From positions 1 through 64,000 of the forward strand of contig NW_025317382.1 in NCBI RefSeq assembly GCF_018873765.1: a stretch of 64,000 bases of DNA, written 5' to 3'. Origin of the DNA: Telopea speciosissima (taxonomy: Eukaryota; Streptophyta; Magnoliopsida; Proteales; Proteaceae). This document shows positions 32,961 to 45,900 of the stretch, in pieces. The translations under genes were made by a program, and so were the position numbers. The notes below the pieces were generated by a model that made no database searches, was not told the origin of the DNA, and was given only the letters and a program-made list of their open reading frames with translations. Position 1 is the first letter of the stretch; the number at the start of each line of letters is the position of its first letter.

Positions 32961-35240
32961 TGATTTAATATGTTAAATGAGCTAGTTGGACAATAGAAGA
33001 ATATATCTCTATTCATTTTCCAAAATTTGATTTAATGAGGTAACGATATATGAAGCCCTTCATATTTCAGACTAGCACACAACCTCCTTAGTTAGTCTCT
33101 CTCAAGTAGAAGATCTAGAATTGCAATATACTGAGAAGGTAATTCAACATGTTGAAAATCTAGATGAAGTGTCAGAGTTGAAACAAACAGGGGAGGAGCT
33201 CCATTGGGAAGACAAGTCTTTAATTGGTGTAGGAGGAAAAGTCACCAGATTAGGTTTGCCCCTTATTTTCTTCACTCGGCCAATTGAAAAATCTTATGCC
33301 CCTTGGAAGAACACAGTGTGAGCTCGTTGTTGCTCCATTTGGGATGATCTAATTTTCATTCTCTAGTAGTCCTAGGGTTGATGTTTTGATCTTTTTGTTT
33401 TCTCTTTGTTTCTCCGAAACCTAATGCCTCTTGGTTGTATCTCTGCCTTGTAATTTTTCCCCTTTCTTTGGGGTTATATATATATGATCACCAAAAAAAG
33501 TGATGACATAACTTACGATGTCCTGTAAAAAGTGTCAAGTAGTCTAATGTGATTGATGCTCATTATTGATGGCTTTAATGGCTGTAAGGGAGTCAGAAAG
33601 GGCGATGAAGTGGGAGATGCCCATGTGCCAAGCATAAATCTAGTTTATAAACACTGATTTCTATTCTGCACATCTAACATTCTATAATGAAGATATTAAT
33701 CAGATAGCGAGAGAATGTTGAGGCTCATCCGAGAAGAATCCCAAACACACCAAATACGTCAATAGGAGTGAGCATTGTAGTTGTTATAGAACAACTAGCC
33801 AAAAGAAATCCAAGCAACAATGTTGGCCGCCAACTCCGCCTTAACTTTGGTTTCAACAATGAAATAGAAACTAGCATAAGATGATTGAATGAATTTACTA
33901 TACCACTTTTAATAATTAAACATGTTGAGGCAGTATAATTTTACCGTTGCTAAAATCGACATATGGCAATGGAAATATTTTCCTACCTCATATGTTTGCA
34001 CTTGTTGACGAGTTTTTTTTTACCGACTTACGGGTTTTTAATAGCGGTAATTATTTACCACCACTAAAGCCATATATAACAGCGGTAAAAAATTACCACC
34101 GCTATATATGTCCTCTGCCTTAATATCATTGTCCACTTTTCTTGTAACGATATAGCAATGCAATAGCATGTACATCCTAAACACTTGTTTAAGCAGAAAT
34201 TTTTTTGGTTTTTTAAATTTTTTTTTTGGTGCAGCAACGAAGTTTGTATTTCCTAGAGATTTAACCTACCTTTCTTCCAATACTTTAGGAGAATGACAAT
34301 AATGACCGAGTGGGTAGACTCGCACTTTGTTTTGGGACAGAAAAAACCAACCCAATGACATAGCATGAATCTTAATAGATCTCTCACTTGAAGCACCAGG
34401 TGGAGATTGTTTAAGTTAAACTACCTTAAACATTTTTTGTAATAATAGTTCTCTTTTAATTAGACACTGGTTCTCTCTTTTGTTTTTTTTCAAATGAGAA
34501 GGCCTTTGTGTGAGGATGAGGGAGAGAAGAATGCCTAGAGCTTCACAATTCTTCTTCAAATAAATCAATAGTCTCTAACAAACTCTGGTACCATCGCATA
34601 CTTTTTTTTCCCCCTGAGGACATACCTAGTCATTCTTCCCAAGGAAAAGAGGAAAAGCTTAACCATTCCAGGTCCCAACCAAAATCATTTATTTGCATGA
34701 AGAAACCAAGCCCATTTGTATCAAGAAGGTATTCGATTTAAATTAGGATAGAATGAAGACAAAACCAAGTAAATTGGTTAACCTATTGGTTTTTGAATGA
34801 AGAATAGATAATGTGTTGACCATTACCATAACAAAAAGGATGAAGTTCCATTAAGGAAAAGAAGAGCTACCAAACATAGCAGCTAACGTGAAGTGTAATT
34901 CATTAAGAAAAAAATATTCACACACAAGTGTGGTTGCTATAACTTGTTACATAGATACCTGGAAATGTGTCCTAAATTAAGAGATTAATCCACCCAAAGA
35001 AAACCCCTCTTTTAGATTGGGCATTGATAGAAAGTGTCTTCTCGATGTTGTGCCTCAAAAGCTTTTCACGATATGTACTTAATTCATCCAGCCCCTTAAA
35101 AGAACCTAACATATTTGGAATACATGATTAACATCTCCATGTCCATTATCATGCTCTGGCTACTCCAATTCATGTCTATTTTGCTTCCGATAAAATTGTG
35201 GTGATTCTCTCTCATGTAATGAAGTTTGAAAGTCAAAATA
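32961..35240. other. No gene; possible LINE 3' end and a hairpin
   Basis: 33121-33500 has a short open reading (KVIQHVENLDEVSELKQTG) ending in a T-rich segment, GGGGTTATATATATATGATC and an A run, like the 3' end of a LINE. 34041-34107 carries the inverted pair ATAGCGGTAATTATTT / AAATTACCACCGCTAT, of the kind seen in subterminal parts of CACTA elements. No transposase found. Confidence 0.4.
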
Positions 35241-35990
35241 GTAAAAAATATACACAAACATAATACTCAATCCGTTCAAAATCCCATCCAAATAAATAGC
35301 AAATAATTAAAATTAACATACAAGGAAAATATAGATTAGTAGGGGAAGGTTAGATCTTTCTTATATGTACAACACAAAAACACAATGGTGTTTTCATCCT
35401 TTTTGATTTATTTTTATGGAATATTGCATCAAAACCAAGTGCCCTGCCAAAAATAAATCTTAGGAACAAATGATATTGAATTCAATCAATTAACAACACG
35501 AATTAGGAAATAGATCCAGAGGAAGCCTCAGCCATCAGGATATGTTATGTGTTTCTTCTTCTTTTGCTTTTATTTTTTCTTTTCCAAATACATAACAATA
35601 CATGCATGCCCAAAATTTGGGAGTCGAAGATATAGAAAGCAAAAGAAAAAGAAACATTGAAGCATATCATGAGCATTACTATTGTCTCGAGAAGTCACAG
35701 AAGTTAGGCAAGGGGAATGGGAGCGGTTGGGTTTGTTCAGTGAGAGGTGATGCAACAAGATAATCTCGGTGATGGTTGTTGAGCTATGCAGGGATGTAGC
35801 AGGTGGGAGACTTAATTGCAGACAGTAGTGGTTGAATGGGGATATAGGCTACAATGCCTAGATGGCCAAGTATCACATCTGAAAATAGAAACTTAAGAAA
35901 CCTAATGTAAACTACAACTCAAACTTGCCACATAATAATATCTATTTTTCAGAAAGTTTTTCGTTTACCATATATTATAACTAACTTGAG
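35241..35990. repeat. Repeat unit B (related to 31871-32960)
   Basis: Shares ordered blocks with unit A, e.g. GGAAGCCTCAGCCATCA and GGCCAAGTATCACATCTGAA, ending near TAACTTGAGCTC. It ends where the second LINE begins, whereas unit A begins where the first LINE ends. Confidence 0.7.
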
Positions 35991-38900
35991 CTCTTGATTG
36001 CATATCCAGTGGATATCTTTATCCAAATAAATATCTTTAACTTCTTAACTGCATCCCCACCTGAAATACTCGTTCCCCATCCAACTATCCAATCTATGCA
36101 CAATGTAATTGAACATGTCCATGCTCCTCAACACGTCCATACCTCACCTACCTCTATACCCAATCCAATTCCTATCACAGCACCTCCATCAAGCTTCCTT
36201 ATGGACACGTCACTATCTCCAACACTAGCACAACTTCCTTGCACCAACAGAAATGACCTCGCTAATAGTTCACAATGATGAACAGTAGGTTTCTCACTCG
36301 ATTGTTGTCATAATGATGGAGTACTTTTTTAGAGTTGAACCTCAGGAGGTTGGAGATGTGCAGCCCCACGAACAATTACAAAGATCATCAGTTGGAACTG
36401 TTAAGGATTAGGGAGGTCCCCGACAATTCAATCTTTACTTCACCTTTCCCATGTGGTAAATCCAAATATTATCTCCTTGATTGAGACCAAAAGTCATTCT
36501 TGTAAGGTGGATCGGTTAACTCGAATGGGGTTGTTGGTGGCCTCGCTTTATTTTGGTAGAATCATATTCATTTGGATATTCTATTCTCAAATCAGCATAT
36601 TATTGATTTGAAAGTTAGTATGGATAATGGTTTGTCTTTATTTATGAATTTTGTTTATAGAGACCCTATTAAGTCTAATAGACAATATGTGTGGTACAAT
36701 ATTATGTCCCTTGGAGTAGGTTGTAATTCAAACTGGGTTTGTTATGATGATTTTCTTCTTTCTTGGCATGTAAAGAAGAGGGGAATTGTCTTGGTTCTCG
36801 TGACATTGACCAATTCTGAGACATGGTTAATAGTTGAGATCTCATGGATTTTGGAACAAATGGTCCAACCTTCACTTGGAGTACTAAGCGCAGAGCCTCC
36901 TCACATATCCATATCAAATAAGATAGAGCCCTCTCAAACCAAGATTGGCACAGTACTTTCCCTGATGTTACAGATAATCAGTTATGGTTCACCCTACAAT
37001 TAATTTAGATCATACCCTATTAATCATTAACTCTAATTGTGGTAAATTTCAAGGTAAACGACCCTTTAGATTTGAGTGCATGTGATTTCGCTATCCTGAC
37101 TGTAGACAAACTGCCATCTCTGCCTAGTCTCCTCCATTTATTGATGTTGTCTCTCTACTACATCAAAAAATGGAGAATTTCTAGCCCGCCTGTCACAGTT
37201 GGAATAGGAAAGTTTTTGGACGGGTCCAATGGAAGATCAAAGCCCTTGAACGCAACTTGGAAGCTATTCAAAGCTTGCCACTTTTGGACACATCCCAAGC
37301 CTTGGAAGATGAGATTACTGTTGACTTGAATAAAGAACTGGCAATGGAGGAGGAAATGTGGCGTCAGAAATCATGAGTCTCTTGGCTTCAGCAAGGAGAT
37401 GACGATGACAATACCAGTTTCTTCAACATGTCCACCATCCAACAATGGAGTCACAACAGGATTTTACAGCTTAAGTGCTCTAATGGCAAGTCGACCCAAT
37501 CTGAACCTGAAGTACATGATGATATACTTACATATTATAATCATATTTACTTATCCGAAGGGGTAGTTCATGATGCATTGCAATTGATTCTAGATTCCAT
37601 CGAACTGAGGGTATCATAGGATATGAATCAATCCTTATGTGCACCTCCAACATTGGATGAGAAGAGGACAACTTTGTTTGCAATGGTACCATTAAAGCTA
37701 CGGCGCCCTAAAGGGCTCTCTCTTGCTTTCTTTCAAAAATTATGGCAATTCACTCATGCAGATCTATTCAATTTTGTTTTAAATTTCCTTACTATAGAAA
37801 ACCAACCTCCTAATTGTAATGAGACTATTCTATGTCTTATTCCCAAGAATTCTAACTCTAAAAGTGCATACCATTACAGAACAATTAGTCTCTATGAAAT
37901 TGCAGTGAAGGTGGCCACAAAAATAATGGCTAATAGTCTAGAGGATGTGATGGACATCGTGGTCTCCCTACACAGTCGACGTTTATTCCAAATCGCTCGA
38001 TCTTCAACAATGTCCTTGTAGCCCATGAGATCTTTAATCACATCAATCACAAGAAGAAGAGTAAACAAAGACTCTTGGCATTAAAGCTAGACATGAAGAA
38101 ATCCTACAATCGGAGAGTGGGAATTTCTCGAGAAGCTATTTCACAAGTTCGGATGTTGTGAACATCAGGTGAAAATGGTGATGTCCAGCCTCAACATTGT
38201 CAGTTATCAACTAATGATTAACAGAGCTATTCGTGGAAGCATAAATCCCACTAGAGGCGTACGATAGGGTGATCCACTATCACCAGTGTAGACACCTCAT
38301 TTTATCTTTCCCCCGGGAGGTTTCTCGTGACGATGATGAGTATCCTCCAAGGTGTAGAGTCGTTGTATCTGCAGATGTAGTGTCAGTGTGCACTATCTGA
38401 ATTCGTTTACCAATCGTCGTTTTCCCTTGTCGGAGCCCAAACCATAGCTTCCAAACCCTCCAAGAACCCTTGGAAAAGCTAATCCTGACCCAGACCCCTT
38501 GAAACTAGCCTGACCCAGCACAAACCTGGCCCAAATAGCCCAATTCTTTTCTGTGGACACCGAAACCCAAGTTGACACTTAAAGACCCCGAGTCGACATC
38601 GACCCCACATTCCATCGACATCAAGCCATACCTTTTCACCGTCGGGTAAAACACCCCTATTGTCTAACTTGCTTCTACATTCAGAGTTTTTACATCAACA
38701 ATTGAGCCACCCTCCTTGATGTCGAGTGATGTTCATTGACAATCACTCGATGTCAACCTCACTCCTCCTCGATGTCGACTCGACCCCAGTTCATTATCGA
38801 ATCTGTGCAAATCTGAGAAACCCAAACTTGTCATGTTTAGCTCCGATTTCGATTCCTTTTGCGACCAAGCCCAATTTAACAACTTTGATGCATATATTGG

Positions 38901-41900
38901 CTTCCTTAGGAAGAAACTCATATTTTGGTAATAAACTAGTTGCCCATACCCCATTGGCTCTTACCTTAACCAAACACTCACTGTCGATGCAAAGATACCT
39001 ACTTTCGACGATCCGGATTGAACCAAGCATCCTTACATGAATTTGGGAGTGCACACACCCCTATACATCTATAAATACAACCTCTCTCACATTGAGGGGG
39101 GTTACATGAACACACCCACAAGTTCCCACAAGCCTCTACTTCGATTCCCCTACTCTAGTGTTTGGAGCCTTAGTCTTTTGCCCCTACTTGACCTCAGCCT
39201 ATTGCTTCTCCTGCCCTTGAATGGTACCATCCACACTTGAGACTTCAAGATTAAAGCTTAGAATCATCAATCCAGTGATTTCGGTGCTTGGACAACGAAG
39301 TGTCGCTTACAAGGAGGCAAGAGAAGCCACCACAAACGGTGATACTTACTCCCATTCAAATCTCCTAAGTCACAAAAGGGAAACCTCCACATATCCGACT
39401 TTCGATCTCCTTCTAACTAGGTAGGTGGTCTCTCCCTCTTTTGTTTGGGTGCTTCAATCGGGTTTTACCGTTCGTCATTTACTTATTTATTTTGCATATA
39501 TTGGAGGAGTGTGATTCCATCTCTCTAGATGGTGATCACACTTACTCCTTGTCTTCTCTCCCTTTTCTTTTTCATGTTGTACCTATTTTGCATGCATGCA
39601 TTGATCCATAATCCCCATCGTCTATAGTCTAAGACTCCCCATGCCACATTTACATGCCATGCATATATTCACATGTATCCCTAGCTCTAGCTCGTTGCTC
39701 TTTGTTACTTCACGCACATTTAACTATCATGTCCTCTTTTTTTTTTCTATGTCATGCATATCAAATTTCAATTCTCCTTTCATGTATCCATAGTTCTACC
39801 ATGCTTAAGTTAGTGTCAATCATGTTTAGATCATATAGGCTTTGAATGTCTTTTATTTTACTTCCCTGTATACTAACCCTTGCCTTGCAGTTAGACCTTT
39901 GGGTATGTGTTTCTTCCCTTTGCCTTGTATCTTACCTTTTATAGTTTTTATGTACTTTACTTTCCCCTCAAAAGCATGTTATAATCCTACCCCGCCTAGC
40001 AATAGCAAGACCGGAAAGTCCAGGCAAACTGGGGTGCCTAATACCTTCCCCATAGCGTAACTTGACCCGTACCCAGACCAACGGACCATTTGTCCCCAAA
40101 AGGGCGTTTTCATGAGAGTCATATGTTTGCAATTCTGGGTCCTAGACCCTCCTCTAGGTGGGGACTCCCTACAAATAATTCACCTCTCTCTTCTCCCCCA
40201 AAGAGGGATGAGGTGGAGGACATGTGGCGATCCCCCGCCATGTCATTGTCCTCACAACTAGCTCTCTCCATTTTCTGTTCACAAGCTCTCATCAGTGTCA
40301 TATTACAAGTTGCATCAATTGGCTTGATTAAAGGGATTCGTGTCCACAACCGCACTACTCCAATCACTTATCTCTCGTTTGTAGATGATTCTTTATTGTT
40401 ATCTAAGGTAAAATTGAAAGAAGAATGTTATTTAAAGGATTGGATCTCTACGGCAAAGCAAGTGGGCAATCTATCAACGTGAAGAAATCATCTCTTTCCT
40501 TTAGTCGAAACACCATACCCTGGTTCTGGCATTGGTTCTCATGCACCCTCAAAGTATTCTATACAAAGGACCAAGCAAGTACCTTGGACTAATTTTGGAC
40601 TCTCTAAAGCACATTTGTTCCATGAGATTATTGACAAATTTGATCAACGTTTCACCAACTAGAAGCATTGCCTACTATCTCATGCGGGTAAGGAAACCAT
40701 GTTGAAGTCAGTTTCATTCTCTCTTGCTAATTATGCTTGTTCACATTTTAAGCTCCCTATCTCACACCACAATCCCCTACGAAAAGTAGCAATTAGTTTC
40801 TTTTGGATTGATGCTTAGAACAAGTAGAAAATCCATTAGATTTCATGGCAACGACTTTGCCAATCTAAGGAAAGGTGGGGGGGGGGGGGAGGTTTCGTGA
40901 CCCTGCTTTGCATAATAAGGCCCTATTAGCTATGGTTTCCTAGGAGAGATTGTGGAGTGGACCGAATTTTATGTGGGCACAGTTTATTAAAGCCATTTAC
41001 TTCCCAAACTGAGAGTTTCTGGATTACAATGGGTTCCAACCCATTGTGGGCATGGTACAACATTATGGACGGAATGAAGGTTTTGTTGTCTGGTCTTATA
41101 TGGCATATTGGAACTGGGGAGAAGATTTAAATCTGGAATAGTAACTAGATTCCCACTTTCCCTGACTTTAGGCTACAACACACTCAATTATAAGATTGCC
41201 CTCCACAATGGGTCTCTAAACCCATTGATGACCCCACTCAATGTTCAAACCAAAGTACTCTTGATTGATACTTTCCTCAACATTCACCTAGGCCATTTCT
41301 CAATTGAAGATACACTAGTTTGGGGAGGATCAAAGAAGGGTCAATTCTAAGTGAAGAATCCATACCATCTCCTGAGCAATCACTGGATTGAAAAGCTCTT
41401 GGTCAGACCATCTATAGCAACAACTCATTCCTGGGATGTAGTTCCATCTTTTGTTTGGAGATTTGGAGTTGCCATACGCTCCCCAAAATTTGAAGCTTTC
41501 TTTGGAGAACTTGTGCGGACGGACTCGCATCATCTGCAACTCTCAAAAATGGCAAATTCCTATGGATTCTCAATGCCAACGTTGTGGTGAGGAGCTAGAA
41601 ACAACCTATCATATTATCCTATGTTGCCCCTTGGTGCAAGTAGTGTGGTTTGGCAGTGACCTTTCATACTGCCTCCTTGATAGTGTTGATGTATCACTCC
41701 ACCGTTGGGTCCAAGGTTGGGTTTCTTCTTATCTTTTGGTATAAATGTTGCAAAGGAAACCTCCTCTTTATGTATTTTTCTTGTGCAGGTACCTTAGGTG
41801 TGCTCGTAACGACCATATTTTTGCACAAAAATACATGGTCCCATTGGATGTTATTATCGCTGCACAACGAGACTCGCATGAGTTTCTCCAGGTGACAACT

Positions 41901-42480
41901 TCATCTCCCCAGGCTAGACAACCACAAATCTCTATAACAACCTCTATTCGATCTCCTATTCCGTGGGATTTCTTCACCCTCACCTGTGATTCATCTCTCA
42001 AGCAAGAGAAGAGTTTGAGTGGGATAGGTTTCATCATCCGAGATCCTTCAAGAATCCCCCGGGTTGCTGCCTTTGATCTAATTGCTTTTATTAATATTTT
42101 GGTTGAAGAAGCCTTATCCATTCGTCAAAGGCTTATTAGAGGCCATCTCTGAAGGAGCATACAAGTTGATTGTTGAGTGCGATAATGTGGAAAGTCATCA
42201 CATACTTAACAACGAATGATAAGGATTCGGCCCTACATGTTTGGCCTATTATTGCTAACATTATACACTTTCATCTCATCTGAATAAATGTATTTTTCAA
42301 TTTCATCCAAGGGTTGCTAACTTTGTTGCAAACTCCCTTGTTAGGAGGGCTCTATCTATTACGGATAGGACAGTTTGGCCCAATTCTGACCTTGTTTCTC
42401 TGATGATGTCGTTTCAAGAAACATGAGTGTAATCCGTTTTTTTCAATAGATCTTATTTCTACTAAAAAAGAAAAAAAAAG
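35991..42480 (+). mobile_element. L1-type LINE split by a solo LTR
   Basis: 36378-36500 encodes the start of an AP-like endonuclease (KIISWNC, a stop, GLGRSPTIQSLL, NIISLIETKSH). RT blocks begin about 37620 (LSLAFFQKLWQFTHAD, ETILCLIPKNSNSK, HYRTISLYEIAVKVATKIMA), continue to GDPLSP at 38280 and resume after the LTR at 40257 with ALSIFCSQ and TYLSFVDDSLL. zf-RVT lies near 41570-41660 (CQRCGEELETTYHIILCCP) and an RNase H-like part at 41960-42200 (FFTLTCDSSLKQE). An A-rich tail ends at 42480. Many frame breaks. Confidence 0.85.
38282..40261 (+). mobile_element. Solo LTR of about 2 kb, Gypsy-like, with target duplication
   Basis: 38287-40256 (1970 bp) starts TGTAGACACCTC and ends TGTCCTCACA. 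It is flanked by ACCAG (38282-38286) and ACTAG (40257-40261), a 5-bp duplication with one substitution. Removing the LTR and one flank restores the LINE reading (GDPLSP then ALSIFCSQ). The TGTAGACACC start and the GGGTCCTAGACCCTCCTCTAGGTGGGGA end region resemble large plant Gypsy LTRs. No gag or pol present. Confidence 0.85.
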
Positions 42481-42920
42481 GTATTGGTATCGGATCGACA
42501 TGGTATCGATCGAGGAAGATAACGATCTTGGGACAGGAATTGGTATCGACTGTTGGATCGGTATCGAATCTGGATCGGCCAATTCGACCCGACTCGGACC
42601 ACATATACTTTGGTTTTTGGTGGATTTTTTTCACCAAAAATCCACCAAAAAAAAAACTGTTTTGTATATTATTTCTAAGATTTTTATATTTTTATTGTAC
42701 ACTTGTTTCTTATTTTGTCCATTATTTCACTAAATTTAGGTTTTTTTTTTTCAACTTTTCTAGATTTTTTGAAAATTTTTTTTTACCGATCTAGGCCAAC
42801 ACAGGGATTGATTCCTAGAATTGGTACTTTTTTTGCTTTTTGGCTGATCCAAGCTTGATATAGGTCGATTTAGATCGGTATCAACGGAGACCGATATTGA
42901 TATCAATACCTCAATCCCTA
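42481..42920. repeat. Possible inverted-repeat element directly behind the LINE tail
   Basis: The left part carries repeated GGTATCG motifs (GGTATTGGTATCGGATCG). The right part carries their inverse (GATATCAATACC). A T-rich core lies between. It looks like a short non-autonomous DNA element, but no target duplication is clear. Confidence 0.4.
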
Positions 42921-43048
42921 TTCTCAAGTGGTTCGTATGAGATCCCATGCTGATCATTAAAAGCAAGACCCACCGCAACATTTTCAGGGTAAGTCATCTT
43001 GTTGCTCGTGTTTGTAGTTTGTACATTTTATTATTTATATGTTATGAG

Positions 43049-43190
43049 AAAATGTTCTTTGCACTGGGGGCGCAGGATGCGCCCAGACACATGGGGTGGG
43101 GCAAAATAACCAACCCGCCTCCCCTGAATAACCGAAACGACTGTCCCATCCCACCCCATGTGTCTCATGTGTCCGAGGTAGAGAACATCG
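43049..43190. mobile_element. Short foldback element
   Basis: ATGTTCTTTGC at the left and the inverse of GTAGAGAACAT at the right, with an inner inverted pair ACACATGGGGTGGG / CCACCCCATGTGT. Length about 140 bp. No clear target duplication. Confidence 0.45.
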
Positions 43191-43195
43191 CCCCC

Positions 43196-43897
43196 TATAT
43201 TGTTGGAGGTTTTTTCAGCATAATGGCTTTGAGAATAGTTCCACATCGGAAATGTAAAGAAGATTTCTTGGGTATATTTAGTCAAGTGTTGTGTATCATT
43301 TAAATTAATAAAAAGAGATTGCTACAGTGTATGTGCGAGGACTTCCGTCTACACGCGCATGTGGGCAGTGGGTTGTAGAGGAGTTAGTGGTGCACACACT
43401 TAGATTATTGTAAACAGTTGATCGGCAGTTTATTACTGTTATATTTTGGATGGTTTAGATCGTACAGTTGCGATCTAACGGTCCAGATTCAAATATGAAA
43501 TGATCTATCTGTTGGGAACAGGTGCCAAGTGGATTATAAATACCCAAGTTATTTCAAACTAGAATATATCCCAAAACGTTCTTCTTCTCCTTCTCATTCT
43601 CAAAGGTGATCTTGCAGAAAATCTGTTTTACTATAGGAAACAGGTTTTCTGCTACTGGTTTTTCTATTTTCTCAGAAGGCTTTCTGGCATCGATCTTGAC
43701 TCTGTTTATGCATTACATAGCCAAGACAATCAACTAAGGCGTTGGACTTCATTGTAACCTGGAAGACAATTCGTCTGCAACCTATTTACATCTTAGTAGT
43801 AGGAACAAATTAGATCTTAAGGAAACAAATTAGATCTTAAGGAAAGCACCTCTGTAACATGCCTTGAAGACTCCAGCCTTTCTGTTCTAACATATAT
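43196..43897 (+). mobile_element. Solo LTR (692 bp) with 5-bp target duplication
   Basis: 43201-43892 runs TGTTGGAGGTTT...TTCTAACA and is flanked by TATAT on both sides (43196-43200, 43893-43897). It contains a TTCCACATCGG block common in plant LTRs, a TATA-like GGATTATAAATACCC and an 18-bp tandem duplication near 43807-43842. No internal coding region, hence solo. Confidence 0.8.
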
Positions 43898-45604
43898 TAT
43901 ATATGAAAACAAAAGTTGCTTAAACGACCAACTTGATAGGCTTACGATGATGGCTTGGCTCACTAATTTTAGTCACGTTGAGGGATGATGTGATAGTTTC
44001 AACTTGTTGATAGATGGATTTAGAGTTAGATTAAGCCTAAGAGAGTACGAGAACTCCACTCATTCTCTCTCTCATCCGCATAGATCTTTTGATTTGGTGA
44101 AATCCATGTGTGAACCTACGGGCGTATGAGAATATGATCCGCACTCAGTATTGAAAAGCTATTATAAATGGAACAATTTCGTAGATCTATTAGATAAAAA
44201 AAAGTATTACAAAACAAGTAGATTTACAAGAAAGTAAATGTGAAAGTAAGTCAAACCTACTTGTTTGTGATATTTTTCCTTATCTAGCGGATCTAGTTAA
44301 GTTTCTCTTTATTATATTAATTGACGTATAGTTATGGCTTGTGCTTATGTTTGTTTAATCTTGTTTAGGATGACACGGGTAGACCAGGACAGGGTCCGCC
44401 AGCACCTGGGCCTGGAAATCCGGTCCGTGCGTAATGATTTCTTCTGCTAGGTAGGATACTAGATTTAATTTTAATTACATTGCGTGGAGATCACTGATGT
44501 TGGATAAGGTTTAGACCTTCAATTTTATTATTTAGCTGATTTTGCTTAACAATCTGTTTCTATTTTTCCTAGTCCAACCTTGAACGTCATATGTTGAACA
44601 TTGGAAGCTTTTTCCTTAAAATTGAATTTTAAATTTTCTTATTAAACCATTTCCTTATATTGCAAGTTTGGCTTGATGCATGGACAAGCAACCCTGGGTA
44701 CTCAATTATACCCTCAAGCCAATCTTAAATGCATGGGCAAGCAACCCTGGGTGAAATTATCTCAAGTAGCTAAACGTACAGGTGAAATAGAGTCGGTTGG
44801 GCCGGGTTTTTTAAAATCCTAACCCAACCTTGAATCCTCTTAGCTAAACCCAAGCCTAATCCAGCCCTAAGTCGGACTGAGATATCTCAGTCTAGACCCA
44901 ACCACGTCAGGCTCAACCTAGCCCAGCCCAGCCCAATCATAATTGACTTTGATCAGGCCGGGTTGGGCCGGGTTGGCCCTGATTTGTGTAATTTACATCA
45001 TCCTATTAAAAAAATGAGACACATGTGATTGGATATTGGTTTGTTTTATACTCAATTGACTATTAGACTTTTTTTTTGGTTAATAAACTTAATTTAATCT
45101 TAAAATTACAAATATTTCGTTCAATAGATAATTAGCATTTTTTTGATAAACCAATAGATAATTAGATACTAAATAAAATTGTAAAATGTAAATAATATAT
45201 TATAAAACATAACTTAACACAGGGCTGGGCTAAGCCCGAGGCCTCAACCCTGGCCCAACTTGACCCTAACCTAGGGTCTTGAAATTTTAAGCCTAACCTA
45301 CCCTAAGGGTTGAAAAATCCAGCCCAAATCCATCCATGGCCTTGTTCGGGCTTAGGGCGGACTCGGGCTGATAAGGTCAAACTTACACCCTCAAGCTAAA
45401 GGAGGATAGAAGAAAGTACTCTTCGGAGAGTGTACTGTCAAAACCCATGTAAGGACGGTAAAATAACCATTCCGCCCCCATGAAAAGACGAAAATCCCAC
45501 TCTCACTGACCCTTGGCTAACACGGATCTTTTTATTAATATTTTTTTGTTCCCAAGTAAATTGGTTGACTATCGTATCAATGACGAAGGTGGACCGTCGG
45601 AGCT

Positions 45605-45644
<40 letters not shown>

Positions 45645-45900
45645 ATAACTGGGCAGGTTTGTCGATCGAGAGAGAGAGAGGTGTAACTGGGCAGCTTCGC
45701 AGAAAGACTGGTTAAACCAACTATACAAATTACAATGGATGCAAGGAAGGTTCCCACAAGGATCAAAGAAAATGAAGCGCAGCTTAATCACTCTGGAGCT
45801 TCTTCTTTCCCTCTTGAAGCTCTACTAAGCAATTCTAATTTTGGGGATTTAGGTTTTTGGGAGTCTTGAAATTTAGAAAGAGGCAGAGAGAAGGAGAAAG
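43898..45900. other. Upstream region of the first RPW8-NLR gene
   Basis: Contains a 26-base near-direct repeat around GGGCAAGCAACCCTGGGT (44676 and 44728), a region rich in GGGCTGGGC / GCCCAGCCC motifs of both polarities (44790-45400, possible old inverted-repeat element) and a (CT)n run at 45608-45640 with a smaller (GA)n at 45668-45680, each next to a GTAACTGGGCAG-like block. The pyrimidine run about 270 bases before the ATG could lie in the promoter or 5' leader. No TATA box assigned. Confidence 0.45.

Noticed and set aside
38390..40060. Several short open frames in 38390-40060
   Set aside because: They lie in the solo LTR, share no frame and match no domain.
43049..43303. Open frame on both strands across the foldback element and LTR start
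   Set aside because: It crosses the border of the foldback element and the solo LTR, so it cannot be an evolved gene.
44780..45400. GGGCTGGGC-rich region considered as a CpG-like promoter island
   Set aside because: The motif occurs in both polarities with degenerate spacing, more like an old inverted-repeat element; a similar block lies at 61600-61690.
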